Shown here piece after piece: positions 7,983-18,036 of a stretch of 64,000 nt of DNA. Both the position numbers and the translations under genes were made by a program. Under the pieces are notes generated by a model. That model did no database searches. It had not been told where the DNA came from and saw nothing but the letters and a program-made list of their open reading frames with translations. Positions within the stretch are counted from its first letter, which is position 1, and each line of letters starts with the position of its first letter. Source of the stretch: an uncultured Anderseniella sp. Its GTDB lineage: Bacteria > Pseudomonadota > Alphaproteobacteria > Rhizobiales > Aestuariivirgaceae. The stretch is from the NCBI GenBank assembly GCA_947488295.1, contig CANKYU010000002.1, forward strand, positions 682,001 to 746,000, written 5' to 3'.

Positions 7983-9722
7983 TCAGGTCTCAAGCTCCGG
8001 CATGCGGAAGCCGCGGAACTTGGGCATCAGCTTGAGCAGGTGCTTGGTGTAGTCATGCTGCGGATCGGTGAACAGGGTTTCCGTCGGGGCGACTTCCAGC
8101 AGTTGGCCGTGGCGCATGACGCCGACCCGGTCACAGACCTGCCTGATAACCGGCAGGTCATGGGAAATAAACAGCATGGTCAGGTTGAGTTCCGACTGCA
8201 GGTCTTTCAGCAGGTTGAGAACCTGGGCCTGGATCGACACATCGAGCGCCGATGTGGGTTCGTCGCAAACCAGGAACCGGGGCCGGGTGGCGAGCGCACG
8301 CGCAATTGATATGCGCTGGCGCTGGCCGCCGGAAAATTCGTGCGGAAACTTGCGTGCCGCCTGCGCCCCCAGACCGACCACATCCAGAAGGTCATGCATG
8401 ATCTGGCGGGCTTCGCTCTGGTCGTAGGCCATTTTATGAAAATGAATCGGCTCTTCGATGATGTCTTCCACCCGCATGCGCGGGTTGAGCGATGAAAACG
8501 GGTCCTGGAAGATCATCTGCATCTGGCGGCGGAACGGGGCGGCGGCGGCGCGCGATTCCAGGGCGGTCAGGTCAGTTCCGTCAAAACTGATGGTGCCGCC
8601 CGACGGCTTGTAAATACCGGTGATCATCCGGGCGATCGTCGACTTGCCTGAGCCTGACTCGCCGACCAGTCCGAAGACTTCGCCGGGCTGGATGGCAAAC
8701 GACACGTCCTTGACCGCATCAAGGTACAACCGCCTGGACGGAAACAGCGAATGGCGCGTGATGAAGCGCATGTGCGCGTCCTTCAGCTCGACCAGGTTGC
8801 CGGTGAGCTTGTGTTCCTCGCGCACCTTGCCGAGCCAGTGGGTGGCCAGGTTCAGACCTTCCGGCCGCTCCTCGGCATCCTCGATATAGGTGACCAGCGG
8901 GAACCGCTTCAGGCGCTTGTCCGGCCGCGGCACGGCAGAAATCAGGCTCTTGGTGTAATCATGCTTGGGCTTCGACATGATCTGCTGGGTGGTGCCGGTT
9001 TCAACCACCCGGCCCCGGTACATTACAGCCACCCGGTCAGCGGTTTCCGAAATCACCCCCATATCATGGGTGATCAGGATCATGCCGACCTGGCGGTCGC
9101 GGCACAGTGCCTTCATCAGGTCGAGAATCTGCGCCTGCACTGATACATCAAGCGCCGTGGTCGGCTCATCGGCAATGACAAGCTCCGGATCCGCACACAG
9201 CGCCAGTGCAATCACCACGCGCTGGCGCATGCCGCCGGAGAACTGGTGCGGATATTGCGCAATGCGCACGGAAGGGTCGGGAATACCGACCTGGTCGAGC
9301 AGGTCAACCGCACGGGCACGGGCCTCGGCTTCAGCCAGATTGAGATGGCGCTGGATGGTGTCGACGAGCTGGCGCTCGATGGTCTGCAACGGATCCAGCG
9401 AGGTCAGCGGGTCCTGGAAGATCATGCCGATGCGGGCACCGCGGATCTTGCGCTGGGCGGCATCGTCGAGATGGTCGATACGGTCGCCTTTCAGCAGGAT
9501 GGTGCCTTCGGTCATCTCGCCAGGCGGTTCCAGCAGGCCGATCACCGCATTGCCAATGGTTGATTTGCCGGCACCGGATTCACCCACAACGCCAAGGATC
9601 TCGCCCGGTTCGACCGTCAGGTCGAGCCGCTCCACAGCAACAACGTGACCGCGGCGGCTGGGAAACTCCACCCTCATGCCTTCAATGGTGAGCAGGCTGT
9701 TATGTTCCACGTCGGCCTTCAT
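7983..9722 (-). CDS. Peptide-type ABC transporter, two ATP-binding domains fused (DppD-DppF-like)
   Basis: A 579-aa protein from the ATG at 9722 (a longer upstream reading is possible but overlaps the permease gene). It holds two complete ABC cassettes: Walker [10 protein letters not shown] and GESGSGKST, signatures FSGGMRQR and FSGGQRQR, Walker [13 protein letters not shown] and [12 protein letters not shown]. After the first cassette comes the oligopeptide-type C-terminal extension. It energises uptake by the permeases at 9719-11965. Start and previous stop overlap as ATGA. Last gene of the minus-strand importer operon. Confidence 0.92.
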   Translation of the reverse strand: MKADVEHNSLLTIEGMRVEFPSRRGHVVAVERLDLTVEPGEILGVVGESGAGKSTIGNAVIGLLEPPGEMTEGTILLKGDRIDHLDDAAQRKIRGARIGMIFQDPLTSLDPLQTIERQLVDTIQRHLNLAEAEARARAVDLLDQVGIPDPSVRIAQYPHQFSGGMRQRVVIALALCADPELVIADEPTTALDVSVQAQILDLMKALCRDRQVGMILITHDMGVISETADRVAVMYRGRVVETGTTQQIMSKPKHDYTKSLISAVPRPDKRLKRFPLVTYIEDAEERPEGLNLATHWLGKVREEHKLTGNLVELKDAHMRFITRHSLFPSRRLYLDAVKDVSFAIQPGEVFGLVGESGSGKSTIARMITGIYKPSGGTISFDGTDLTALESRAAAAPFRRQMQMIFQDPFSSLNPRMRVEDIIEEPIHFHKMAYDQSEARQIMHDLLDVVGLGAQAARKFPHEFSGGQRQRISIARALATRPRFLVCDEPTSALDVSIQAQVLNLLKDLQSELNLTMLFISHDLPVIRQVCDRVGVMRHGQLLEVAPTETLFTDPQHDYTKHLLKLMPKFRGFRMPELET

Positions 9723-10660
9723 CTGAGTTTGGGGTTCAAAGCGTCGCGCAGCCAGTCGCCGAGCAGGTTGATGGCCAGCACCAGCAGCACCAGCGCAATG
9801 CCGGGGAAGATGGTGATCCACCATTCACCGGAAAACAGGAAGTCGTTGCCGATACGGATCAGGGTGCCGAGCGACGGCGTCGTCGGCGGCACGCCGACGC
9901 CGAGGAACGACAGGGTGGCTTCGGTGATGACCGCAATGGCCAGGTGGATGGTCGCGATAACCAGAACCGGCCCCATGACATTGGGCAGGATATGCCGCCA
10001 CAGAATAATCAGTGGGCCAATGCCGATGACCCTGGCTGCCTGGACATATTCCTTGTTCTTTTCAACCAGCGTGGAACCGCGAACAGTACGGGCATACTGC
10101 ACCCAGCCGGAAATGCCGATGGCAAAGATCAGCACGTAAAACACCAGGTCCTGGTGCATTTCGCGCGGCAGCACACCACGTGCCACGCCGTCAATCAGCA
10201 GAGCGATCAGGATGGCCGGGAACGACAGCTGGATATCGGCGACACGCATGATGAAAGCGTCCAGCCGGCCGCCCACATAGCCGGAAATCAGGCCCAGCGA
10301 GATGCCGAGGATCATAGAGAAGATGACAGAAGCAAAGCCGACAAACAGTGAAATCCTGGCGCCGAATATGATGGTGGAGAAAATATCGCGGCCCTGGTCA
10401 TCGGTGCCGAGCCAGAAGCGCGGATCGCTGCCCTCCATCCAGGCCGGCGGCAGGCTGGCGTCCATGATGGAAATCGAGGCCAGGTCGAACGGATTATGCG
10501 GTGCGATCCAGTTGGCAAAAATCGCAGACACGAAAAACAGCACCGTCAGGATGGCGGAGACGATCGTCACCGGCGAGCGGCGGAAACTGTACCAGATATC
10601 GCTGTCGGCGGCCCTGGCAAGCCAGCTCTTCTGGGTATTCTGCACCGTTGTGTCAGCCAT
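9719..10660 (-). CDS. Peptide-type ABC transporter permease (DppC-like)
   Basis: A 313-aa inner-membrane permease with an N-terminal transmembrane segment (VSAILTVLFFVSAIFANWIAP), the LGTDDQGRDIFSTIIFGARISLFVG block typical of DppC/OppC, and a BPD_transp_1 core ending in [25 protein letters not shown] ribosome-binding site precedes the start. It is separated from its dppB-like partner by a 0.3-kb palindromic element, unlike the compact spacing usual in these operons. Confidence 0.92.
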   Translation of the reverse strand: MADTTVQNTQKSWLARAADSDIWYSFRRSPVTIVSAILTVLFFVSAIFANWIAPHNPFDLASISIMDASLPPAWMEGSDPRFWLGTDDQGRDIFSTIIFGARISLFVGFASVIFSMILGISLGLISGYVGGRLDAFIMRVADIQLSFPAILIALLIDGVARGVLPREMHQDLVFYVLIFAIGISGWVQYARTVRGSTLVEKNKEYVQAARVIGIGPLIILWRHILPNVMGPVLVIATIHLAIAVITEATLSFLGVGVPPTTPSLGTLIRIGNDFLFSGEWWITIFPGIALVLLVLAINLLGDWLRDALNPKLR

Positions 10661-10678
10661 TGCCGCCGCCTCTTCCCA

Positions 10679-10977
10679 AGAGCGCTATGAGGCTAAATTG
10701 ATACATTTGACCGCGGCGATTTTGGTCGCTGGCTAGGCGGGTTGCACGCATTGGTGTTGTCCCACCACAAGTGCAAGACAACGACGCCAGAGGGCAAAAT
10801 CGCCCGGCCCTCTCACCAACTGTAATCACATCATGGGTCTCATCCGGGTGGGGAAAATCGGTCCATCGGCGTCGTTGCGCCGCTTGCCCGATGCACCACA
10901 TCGCACTGCGCGCCGCGTCTAGCTGAGTGAACCGATTTTCCGCCATCAAATGCATCAATTTAACCTCATAGCGCTCT
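10679..10977. mobile_element. MITE-like element with 32-bp terminal inverted repeats
   Basis: Arms at 10679-10710 and 10946-10977 match as reverse complements in 30 of 32 positions, starting AGAGCGCTATGAGG. The 235-bp interior has no convincing gene. The right arm overlaps the stop codon region of the dppB-like permease gene (stop at 10976-10978), and the left arm ends 18 bp before the dppC-like start. It is most likely a non-autonomous inserted palindromic element. No target-site duplication is obvious. Confidence 0.7.
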
Positions 10978-11965
10978 AGTGCCCGCCGGCGCTGTCGACG
11001 CGCAGGCGGGGATCGACAACGACATACAGCATGTCGACGATCAGGTTGATCACCACGAAGAAGAACGCGATCAGCACCAGGTAGGCGGCCATGATCGGAA
11101 TATCGACATTGCCGACCGCCTGTATGAACAACAGCCCCATGCCCGGCCACTGGAACACGCTTTCGGTAATGATGGCGAAGGCGATGATCGAGCCCAGTTG
11201 CAGACCGGTAATGGTGATCACCGGCACCATGGTGTTTTTCAGGGCGACGACGAAATTCACATACCGCTCCGCCAGTCCGCGGGCCCGGGCAAACTTCACA
11301 AAGTCGGTGCGCATGACTTCCAGCATTTCAGAGCGCACCAGCCGCATGATCAGCGTCATCTGGAAAAGCGCAAGCGTGATGGACGGCATGATCAGTGATT
11401 TCAGGCCTGATGCCGTCAGCAGCCCGGTGGACCACCAGCCGAGCTGGACCACCTCGCCTCGCCCGAACGTGGGCAACCACCGAAGCACCACGCCGAACAG
11501 CAGGATCAGCAATATGCCGATCAGGAATGTCGGCAGCGATATACCGACCAGCGACAGCGTCATGAAGGAATGCGACAGCCAGCTATTTCGTCGAATGGCC
11601 GTGTAGACACCCATGGGAATGCCGATGGCCATGGCCAGAAATGCCGACACGATCGACAGCTCAAGCGTTGCCGGCAGGCGTTCCGCGATCAGGTCGGATA
11701 CCGGCCTGCGGTGCTGGTAGGAGAAGCCGAAATTGCCTTGTGCGGCATTTACGACAAAACGGCCGAACTGAACAAAGAAGCTGTCGTTCAGGCCAAGCCG
11801 TTCTTTCAGCTCGACACGCTCTTCAAGGGATGTGTCCTGACCAACCATATTGTTGATCGGATCACCTACATAGCGAAACAGCGAAAAGGCGATCAGCGCC
11901 ACGGTCAGCATGACCAGGATTGACTGCACGAGCCGTTTTGCGATGAAGGTAAGCATCAGGTCCAA
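10976..11965 (-). CDS. Peptide-type ABC transporter permease (DppB-like)
   Basis: A 329-aa permease of the DppB/OppB family: N-terminal membrane segment (IAKRLVQSILVMLTVALIAFSLFRYVGDP), LGLNDSFFVQFGRFV, and a BPD_transp_1 core with ARGLAERYVNFVVALKNTMVPVITITGLQ, the cytoplasmic coupling loop. The final codons and stop coincide with the arm of the inserted repeat element, so the natural C-terminus may have been altered slightly. Partner of the dppC-like and dual-ATPase genes downstream. Confidence 0.92.
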   Translation of the reverse strand: MDLMLTFIAKRLVQSILVMLTVALIAFSLFRYVGDPINNMVGQDTSLEERVELKERLGLNDSFFVQFGRFVVNAAQGNFGFSYQHRRPVSDLIAERLPATLELSIVSAFLAMAIGIPMGVYTAIRRNSWLSHSFMTLSLVGISLPTFLIGILLILLFGVVLRWLPTFGRGEVVQLGWWSTGLLTASGLKSLIMPSITLALFQMTLIMRLVRSEMLEVMRTDFVKFARARGLAERYVNFVVALKNTMVPVITITGLQLGSIIAFAIITESVFQWPGMGLLFIQAVGNVDIPIMAAYLVLIAFFFVVINLIVDMLYVVVDPRLRVDSAGGH

Positions 11966-11987
11966 TCACACTGAAATGATGTGAGGA

Positions 11988-12024
11988 CCGGACCATCCGT
12001 CAGATCAACTGATGGATGGTCCGG
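11988..12024 (-). promoter_or_regulatory. Hairpin between binding-protein and permease genes
   Basis: A 16-bp stem with one mismatch (CCGGACCATCCGTCAG and its complement, loop of 5) lies between the solute-binding-protein gene and the first permease gene. In such operons a stem-loop here protects the upstream mRNA or attenuates read-through, giving more binding protein than membrane protein. No T-run follows on the minus strand, so stabilisation is likelier than termination. Confidence 0.6.
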
Positions 12025-12048
12025 CCGGGATTGCCGGTCGTTAAGTGG

Positions 12049-13647
12049 TTACTTCTTGACCACTGCGTAGCGCAGGTCGAACTGATTGTCCGGGCGCTGT
12101 ACCACGTCAACCTTGTCCGACACACCCCATGACAAAGGCTGCTGGTGCAGCGGGATGTGGCCAACTTCGTCCTGGTGAAGCTTGAACACCTCATCGATCA
12201 TTGCCTGACGCTTTGCCTGATCGGTTTCAGACTGGATCTTGGCCGTCAGCTCATTGATCTTCGGATTGCAGTAGCCGCCGAGATTGAACGAGCCGATCTT
12301 GTCTTCCCCGCCACGGCAGGCGATCAGCGACGAGATCACATTGTGGCTATCGAAGGTCGACGGTGTCCACCCGAGCAGGAAGAAGCTGGTGTCATAACCG
12401 TTCTGGGCCAGCACCTTGCCGAAATACTTCGACTTGGTCTGGGCCAGAAGGTTCACCTTGACATTGATCCTGGCCAGCATGGCAGCCGACGCCTGGCAGA
12501 TCTGCTCGTCATTGACATAGCGATCGTTCGGGCAGTCCATGGTGACTTCAAAGCCATCGGCATAACCTGCCTCTTCCATCAGCTTCTTGGCGGCTTCAAC
12601 ATCATAGGGCAGCCGGCCGTTCATGGCTTCACTGTAGCCGTTGATCTGCGGCGCAACCATCAGGCCTGCGGGAATCGACGCACCGCGCATCACCTTGTCT
12701 CTGATGGCGTCGACATTGATCGCCTGGAAGAATGCCTTGCGCACGCGCACGTCCTTGAACGGGTTCTTGCCCTTGACGTTCGAGGCCGTCAGTTCATCGC
12801 GCAACTGGTCAAATCCAAGGAAGATGGTACGGGCTTCCGGGCCAGCCAGCGGCTTCACGCCGTCTGCGCTTTCAAGCCGTTTCCAGTCCTGAACCGGCAT
12901 TGGATAGGCCAGGTCGACATTGCCTGAAATCAGCGCCGCCACCCGGGTTGCATCCTGTGCAATAGGCGTGAATATCGCCTCAGTGATATTGGACTTCATA
13001 TTCTTGTCCCAATAGTCGGGATTGCGCGTCAGTTCGGTCTTGACGCCGCTCTGGCGCGATTTGACGATGAACGGACCGGTGCCGTTTGCATTGAGATTGG
13101 CATGATTGCCTTCATCTCCGCCCTTCACATTGGTGGCTTCGGTGGCCTTGTTTTCCTCGGCCCACTGCTTGTCCATGATGTAGAAGATTTCGAACTGGTT
13201 GGGCAGGATCGGGTTCGGCGTCGGCGTGATGATATCAACCGTCAGGTCATCAACCGCCTTGGCTTCCTTGATCAGGGACGCCACCACTTTCATGTCGGAG
13301 CCTTCGGTGTTCAGCCGGTTGACCGAGAACACCACGTCTTCAGCGGTAAAGTCGTTGCCGTTGTGGAACTTCACACCGGGGCGCAGCTTGAAGCGCCACA
13401 CGGTCGGCTCAACGTTTTCCCAGCTTTCGGCCAGCGCGCCGACCAGTTTCATCTCGTCATTGTACTTGACCAGGCCTTCGTAAACGTTGCCCTGGAAACC
13501 GAGCGTGAAGGTTTCAAAAAGCCCGTGCGGGTCGAGCGTCTGGGCATCACCCTGGAAGGCCCATCTGAAAGTCTCGGCATTTGCGGCCGATGCCCCGGCC
13601 AGAACCGTCGTACCCACCAGCAGTGCTTTAAGTGTCTTACCTAACAT
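12049..13647 (-). CDS. Periplasmic peptide-type solute-binding protein (SBP family 5)
   Basis: A 532-aa binding protein from the ATG at 13647, which has a GGGAG site upstream. A signal peptide (MLGKTLKALLVGTTVLAGASAANA) is cleaved before ETF. The family-5 signatures are present: AESWENVEPTVWRFKLRPGVKFHNGNDFTAEDVVFSVNR and, further on, VRKAFFQAINVDAI. It delivers peptide-like ligands to the permease pair. The linked hydrolases suggest N-acyl amino acids, dipeptides or related amides; ligand not determinable from sequence. Confidence 0.92.
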   Translation of the reverse strand: MLGKTLKALLVGTTVLAGASAANAETFRWAFQGDAQTLDPHGLFETFTLGFQGNVYEGLVKYNDEMKLVGALAESWENVEPTVWRFKLRPGVKFHNGNDFTAEDVVFSVNRLNTEGSDMKVVASLIKEAKAVDDLTVDIITPTPNPILPNQFEIFYIMDKQWAEENKATEATNVKGGDEGNHANLNANGTGPFIVKSRQSGVKTELTRNPDYWDKNMKSNITEAIFTPIAQDATRVAALISGNVDLAYPMPVQDWKRLESADGVKPLAGPEARTIFLGFDQLRDELTASNVKGKNPFKDVRVRKAFFQAINVDAIRDKVMRGASIPAGLMVAPQINGYSEAMNGRLPYDVEAAKKLMEEAGYADGFEVTMDCPNDRYVNDEQICQASAAMLARINVKVNLLAQTKSKYFGKVLAQNGYDTSFFLLGWTPSTFDSHNVISSLIACRGGEDKIGSFNLGGYCNPKINELTAKIQSETDQAKRQAMIDEVFKLHQDEVGHIPLHQQPLSWGVSDKVDVVQRPDNQFDLRYAVVKK

Positions 13648-13749
13648 GATCTTTTCTACTCCCTGTTGCTTACCAAAATCATTGTTGAACGCAGCTAACC
13701 CCAAATCCGGACAATCTGCAAATGCCCGCCGCCCGATTTGCCTTCTTGC

Positions 13750-15000
13750 CTATGCCGCCACCAGCTCATCCTTGAAAATCTGCCCGTCACGCATCACCAG
13801 AGGAACATGCGCGCCGTCTCCCTCCAGCACACCGATATCATCGAGCGGATTACCGTCCACGACGATGAGGTCGGCCTTGAAGCCTGGCTTCAATTGTCCC
13901 AACTCGGTGTCCTGCCTGAGTATTTCGGCATTGGTCATGGTGGCCGACTTGATGGCGCCATGATTGCCCATCACCGATGCTTTCAGTGAAAACTCGTCAG
14001 ACTGGTATTTGTGCAGGGGTCCCAGAAGGTCGCTGCCGTGGCCGATCTTCACACCGGCATTCATGCTGATTTCAACGGCTTTCATGCCGGCATCGACGAT
14101 TTCACCGAGTTTCTGCATGGACACTGCCGGCATTCCGAAATCGGCGCCGTGCTTGTTCATGGCAAAGTAGGTAATGCTGGTCGGCACGTGGTAGACATCT
14201 TTTTCAGCCATCAGGTTCGCGGCCTCTTGGTCGATCAGGTTGCCGTGCTCGACACAGCGCACGCCGCACTCTACCACCCGCTTGATGGCATGGGGTGTGT
14301 AGGCATGGGCGGTGGCATAGGTATGCCAGGCATCACATTCCTCAACGATGGCGCGCATCTCGTCCACCGAGTACTGGGTGTTCTGGATCGGGTCGGTCGG
14401 CGATGCCACACCGCCACCCGCCATGATCTTGAGCTGGTGGGCCCCTTTGCGCAGTTCATCGCGCGCGGCGCGCCGGCATTCATCGACACCATCTGCGATG
14501 CGACCGAGCTGCTGGGCGGACACCTGGCAGGCGCAAGTGATAATGGTGGACACTTCCGTAGGGGCACGGAAATCACAATGGCCACCGGTCTGTGACAGGG
14601 CGAGGCCCGATACGAACAGGCGCGGACCGACAATCAGGTTGTGATCGACCGCGTCGGCCATACCGCGATCGGCACCGGCTGCATCGCGCACCGAGGTGAA
14701 GCCGCGCATCAGCATGGCCTTCATGATCTGCGCGGCGCTGGCGATCAGATAGGTGACAGGCACATCATTGAGACGGCCGAGATTGAGCATGGTCGCCTTG
14801 ACGTGGACGTGGGCATCGATCAATCCGGGCATCAACGTCTTGCCTTTCAGGTCGATTTCCCGTGCGCCTGAAGGTGCAGTCAGCGGCTTGTCGGATATCT
14901 CCTTGATGCGGTCGTCTTCGACCAGCACATCAAAGCCCTCACGGGCTTCATCAACGGTGCCGTCAACCAGTGTGGCGTTGCGAAAAAGGATACTGCCCAT
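13750..15000 (-). CDS. Metal-dependent amidohydrolase, imidazolonepropionase/prolidase-like
   Basis: A 416-aa amidohydrolase-superfamily enzyme from the ATG at 15000 (GGGGAG site just upstream). Metal-site motifs are LIDAHVHV, a lysine in LKIMAGGG that would be carboxylated, ATAHAYTPHA, VEHGNLID and GHGSDLLG; the C-terminal GFKADLIVVDGNPL closes the beta-sandwich. Relatives are Xaa-Arg/Lys or Xaa-Pro dipeptidases. With the adjacent M20 enzyme and the peptide importer it probably hydrolyses an imported amide or dipeptide. Confidence 0.87.
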   Translation of the reverse strand: MGSILFRNATLVDGTVDEAREGFDVLVEDDRIKEISDKPLTAPSGAREIDLKGKTLMPGLIDAHVHVKATMLNLGRLNDVPVTYLIASAAQIMKAMLMRGFTSVRDAAGADRGMADAVDHNLIVGPRLFVSGLALSQTGGHCDFRAPTEVSTIITCACQVSAQQLGRIADGVDECRRAARDELRKGAHQLKIMAGGGVASPTDPIQNTQYSVDEMRAIVEECDAWHTYATAHAYTPHAIKRVVECGVRCVEHGNLIDQEAANLMAEKDVYHVPTSITYFAMNKHGADFGMPAVSMQKLGEIVDAGMKAVEISMNAGVKIGHGSDLLGPLHKYQSDEFSLKASVMGNHGAIKSATMTNAEILRQDTELGQLKPGFKADLIVVDGNPLDDIGVLEGDGAHVPLVMRDGQIFKDELVAA

Positions 15001-15019
15001 CTGCCCCAGCTCCCCTTTC

Positions 15020-16192
15020 CTAGTTTTCGGTCGGCATGGCCGTTTCCACCAGGCGTGCCCAGTATGAGCAGCCAATGGGAATGATCTCGTCGTTGAAATC
15101 ATATTCGGGATGATGCAGCCCAGCTGTTTCGCCCTGCCCAACAAAGATGAAGGCACCGGGGCGTGCTTCCAGCATGAAGGAGAAATCCTCTCCGCCCATC
15201 ACCGGCGGGGTGTTCTCGTCCACATTGCCGGCACCGACCACCTGGCGGGCAACGGACGCGGCAAAGGCGGTTTCTTCCGGATGGTTCACGGTGACCGGAT
15301 AATTGCGTTCATAGGTCAGCTTGACCTTGGCCTCAAACGCAGCGCCGATGTTCTCGCAAACCGCTTTCATGCGCTGTTCGGCCAGATCACGGACTTCGGG
15401 CTTGAGTGTGCGCACGGTACCGCTCATGCGGGCGGTCTGCGGGATCACATTGTCCGCGTCGCCCAGGTGTATCTGCGTCGTCGAGATCACCATGCTTTCG
15501 ATCGGATCGGTGTTGCGCGAGACGATGGACTGGAAACCGTTGACGATCTGGGCCACCACGATGGCCGGGTCGATGCAACCGTTCGGACGCGCCGCATGGC
15601 CGCCTTTGCCTTCGATTTCGACGGAGAAAAAGTCAGCCGATGCCATCAGGCCGCCGGGACGAATGGCAAACTGGCCCACCGGCAGATCAGGCATGTTGTG
15701 CATGCCGAAAACCTGCTGGACGTTGAAGCGGTCCATCATGCCCTCATCGACCATTTCACGGCCGCCGCCGCCGCCTTCTTCGGCCGGCTGGAAGATGACG
15801 ATGGCCGTGCCATCGAAATTACGGGTCTCGGACAGATACTTGGCCGCGCCCAGCAACATGGATGTATGCCCGTCATGCCCGCAGGCATGCATGGCGCCGT
15901 CAATGGTGGATTTGTGCTCCAGGTCACGGATCTCCTGGATCGGCAGCGCGTCCATGTCGGCGCGCAGGCCGATGACCCGGCCGGATTTGTTGGAGTTGCC
16001 GTGGATGACGCCGACAACGCCGGTGCGGCCGATGCCGGTGACAACCTCGTCCACGCCGAACTCCTTCAGCTTGTCGGCCACGACGCCTGCGGTGCGGTGC
16101 ACATCGAACAGGATTTCCGGGTTGGCGTGCAGGTCGCGGCGCCAGGCGGTGATCTCATCGTGGAAGTCAGCAAAACGATTGACGGTGGGCAT
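15020..16192 (-). CDS. M20-family amidohydrolase (hippurate hydrolase/aminoacylase-like)
   Basis: A 390-aa M20D-type metallopeptidase. Metal and catalytic motifs are HACGHDGHTSMLLGAAKYL, PAEEGGGGGREMV and FGMHNMPDLPVG. The dimerisation domain starts near residue 180 (EIEGKGGHAARP) and the last ligand lies in MGGEDFSFML. These enzymes remove N-acyl groups from amino acids or open similar amides in the cytoplasm. A GGAG site precedes the start. It is followed after 19 bp by the second amidohydrolase gene. Confidence 0.9.
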   Translation of the reverse strand: MPTVNRFADFHDEITAWRRDLHANPEILFDVHRTAGVVADKLKEFGVDEVVTGIGRTGVVGVIHGNSNKSGRVIGLRADMDALPIQEIRDLEHKSTIDGAMHACGHDGHTSMLLGAAKYLSETRNFDGTAIVIFQPAEEGGGGGREMVDEGMMDRFNVQQVFGMHNMPDLPVGQFAIRPGGLMASADFFSVEIEGKGGHAARPNGCIDPAIVVAQIVNGFQSIVSRNTDPIESMVISTTQIHLGDADNVIPQTARMSGTVRTLKPEVRDLAEQRMKAVCENIGAAFEAKVKLTYERNYPVTVNHPEETAFAASVARQVVGAGNVDENTPPVMGGEDFSFMLEARPGAFIFVGQGETAGLHHPEYDFNDEIIPIGCSYWARLVETAMPTEN

Positions 16193-16283
16193 AAATTTCT
16201 CCGGAGTTTCAACAGGTAGCGAAGACTGCGCAAGTTTTGAGATAAGATCAACACAGAGTTTCGTGAATTTTACTGCATAACGC

Positions 16284-17969
16284 CTATGCAGACGACTTTT
16301 CTGCCTGATTTTTGGCCTTAAGCCCTGCTTCGCGCATCTGCGACAGTGTCTGGCGCGGCGACAGCGACTCCGCCGACACGTTCAGATCCAGCACAGCCCC
16401 GGTTTCAGAGGCGCACGCTCGCTCGAACGCAGCGGCGAAATCCGCTGTCGTCTCCACCCGCTCGCCGTGAAACCCGTAGGCCCTGGCCAGCATTACAAAA
16501 TCCGGATTTTCAATCTCGGTGCCCGACACCCGTTCGGGATAGGTTTTTTCCTGGTGCATGCGGATGGTGCCGTAGGTGCCGTTATTGACGATCAGGATCA
16601 CCGGTTGCGCGCGCGCCTGACGCGCCGAGCCGAGCTCCTGGCAGTTCATCTGAAAATCGCCGTCACCGGCGAAACAGACAACCAGCCGGTCGCGGTGATT
16701 GACCTTGGCGGCGATCGCCGCCGGTACACCATAGCCCATCGACCCGCTTTGCGGCGCCACCATGCGCTGCTTCGGCCCATAGCGCAGGAAACGGCCCGGC
16801 CAGGTGGCGAAATTGCCGGCACCATTGGTGATGATGACATCATCCGGCAGCACGTCGCGCAGGTGCGCCATGACCTCAACCATGTCGACGGACCCGGGCT
16901 GTGCGGGGGCGTCCACATAGGCCAGGTATCCGGCGCGGGCTTGCTCACGCCAGCCGGCCCAATTGCCTTTCACCTTGAGGTTTTCAACCGCACGGGAAAA
17001 ATTGTTGGGACCGGCATGTATCGGCACGTGGGCAGCATAGACCTTGCCGATCTCGGCATCAGACGCATGAGCATGCACGATGCGTTTGGCCGGATTGGGC
17101 ACGTCCAGCAGGCTCCAGGCGTCGGCGACCATTTCACCGAAGCGGATGTTGACCGCGATGATCAGGTCAGCGTCGGCGATCAACTGCCTGGTCTGCGGGA
17201 ACATGCCGACACCGGCATCGCCGGCATAGACATCCGACAGGTTGTCGATCAGGTCCTGCGAGCGGAAAGCGACCAGAACCGGAATGTCGTTGGCCTCGGC
17301 AAATCTCTGCAACGAACCTGCGCCGTCCTCGGACCAGCCGCCACCGCCGGCAATAATCAACGGTCGTTGCGCCCCGGCCAGTTCGGCCTCAAGCGCCGTG
17401 ATCGTCTCGGGTGCCGGCGCCGCTTCGGGAATGAGGATCGGGTCGCACGGCTCGACATCTGTAAGGCTGGTCAGCATGTCTTCCGGCAGCGCGACCACGA
17501 CCGGACCCGGCCTGCCCGACAGGGCAGTTGCCCAGGCGCGTGACACCAGTTCCGGGATGCGCTCGACCTGGTCGATCTCGACCGCCCATTTGGCGATTGC
17601 TCCATGAAACTTTCGGTAGTTGACTTCCTGGAACGCCTCACGGTCACGCTGGTCGGTGCCGACCTGGCCGACGAACAGGATCATCGGCGAGGAATCCTGC
17701 CTTGCCGTGTGCACGCCAATGGAAGCGTTGGTAGCGCCGGGCCCGCGGGTCACCAGGCAGATACCGGGCTCGCCGGTGAGCTTGCCGTGGGCGGCGGCCA
17801 TGAAACCGGCCCCGCCCTCATTGCGGCACAGCACGAAATCCAGCGCGCCCTTGGTGTCGTGCAGCGCGTCGAGCACCGCAAGATAGCTTTCACCCGGCAC
17901 GCCATAGGCGGTTTTTGCGCCAAGCGATTTCAGGCACGCGACCAGCAACTGGCCCCCGTTTCTTGTCAT
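16284..17969 (-). CDS. Thiamine-pyrophosphate enzyme, acetolactate-synthase-like
   Basis: A 561-aa three-domain TPP enzyme: N-terminal Pyr domain with the catalytic glutamate in YGVPGESYLAVLDAL, a central Rossmann-like domain, and a C-terminal PP domain with the metal-binding GDGDFQMNCQELGSARQ. It is of the acetolactate synthase/glyoxylate carboligase/benzoylformate decarboxylase class, but key substrate residues cannot be assigned here. It is first in the minus-strand run leading into the amidohydrolase and importer genes, so it probably processes a 2-oxo acid released from the imported compound rather than making branched-chain amino acids. Confidence 0.87.
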   Translation of the reverse strand: MTRNGGQLLVACLKSLGAKTAYGVPGESYLAVLDALHDTKGALDFVLCRNEGGAGFMAAAHGKLTGEPGICLVTRGPGATNASIGVHTARQDSSPMILFVGQVGTDQRDREAFQEVNYRKFHGAIAKWAVEIDQVERIPELVSRAWATALSGRPGPVVVALPEDMLTSLTDVEPCDPILIPEAAPAPETITALEAELAGAQRPLIIAGGGGWSEDGAGSLQRFAEANDIPVLVAFRSQDLIDNLSDVYAGDAGVGMFPQTRQLIADADLIIAVNIRFGEMVADAWSLLDVPNPAKRIVHAHASDAEIGKVYAAHVPIHAGPNNFSRAVENLKVKGNWAGWREQARAGYLAYVDAPAQPGSVDMVEVMAHLRDVLPDDVIITNGAGNFATWPGRFLRYGPKQRMVAPQSGSMGYGVPAAIAAKVNHRDRLVVCFAGDGDFQMNCQELGSARQARAQPVILIVNNGTYGTIRMHQEKTYPERVSGTEIENPDFVMLARAYGFHGERVETTADFAAAFERACASETGAVLDLNVSAESLSPRQTLSQMREAGLKAKNQAEKSSA

Positions 17970-18036
17970 GTGAAGTAACCCTTGCCAGTTTCGTCTTCGT
18001 GATGGTCGTCAGGCCCGGCGGACAAGCGGAAGGACT

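Noticed and set aside
10653..11150. Minus-strand ORF spanning the repeat element and the dppB end
   Set aside because: It runs through the inverted-repeat element and a different frame of dppB; the composition is Arg-rich low-quality and no motif is seen.
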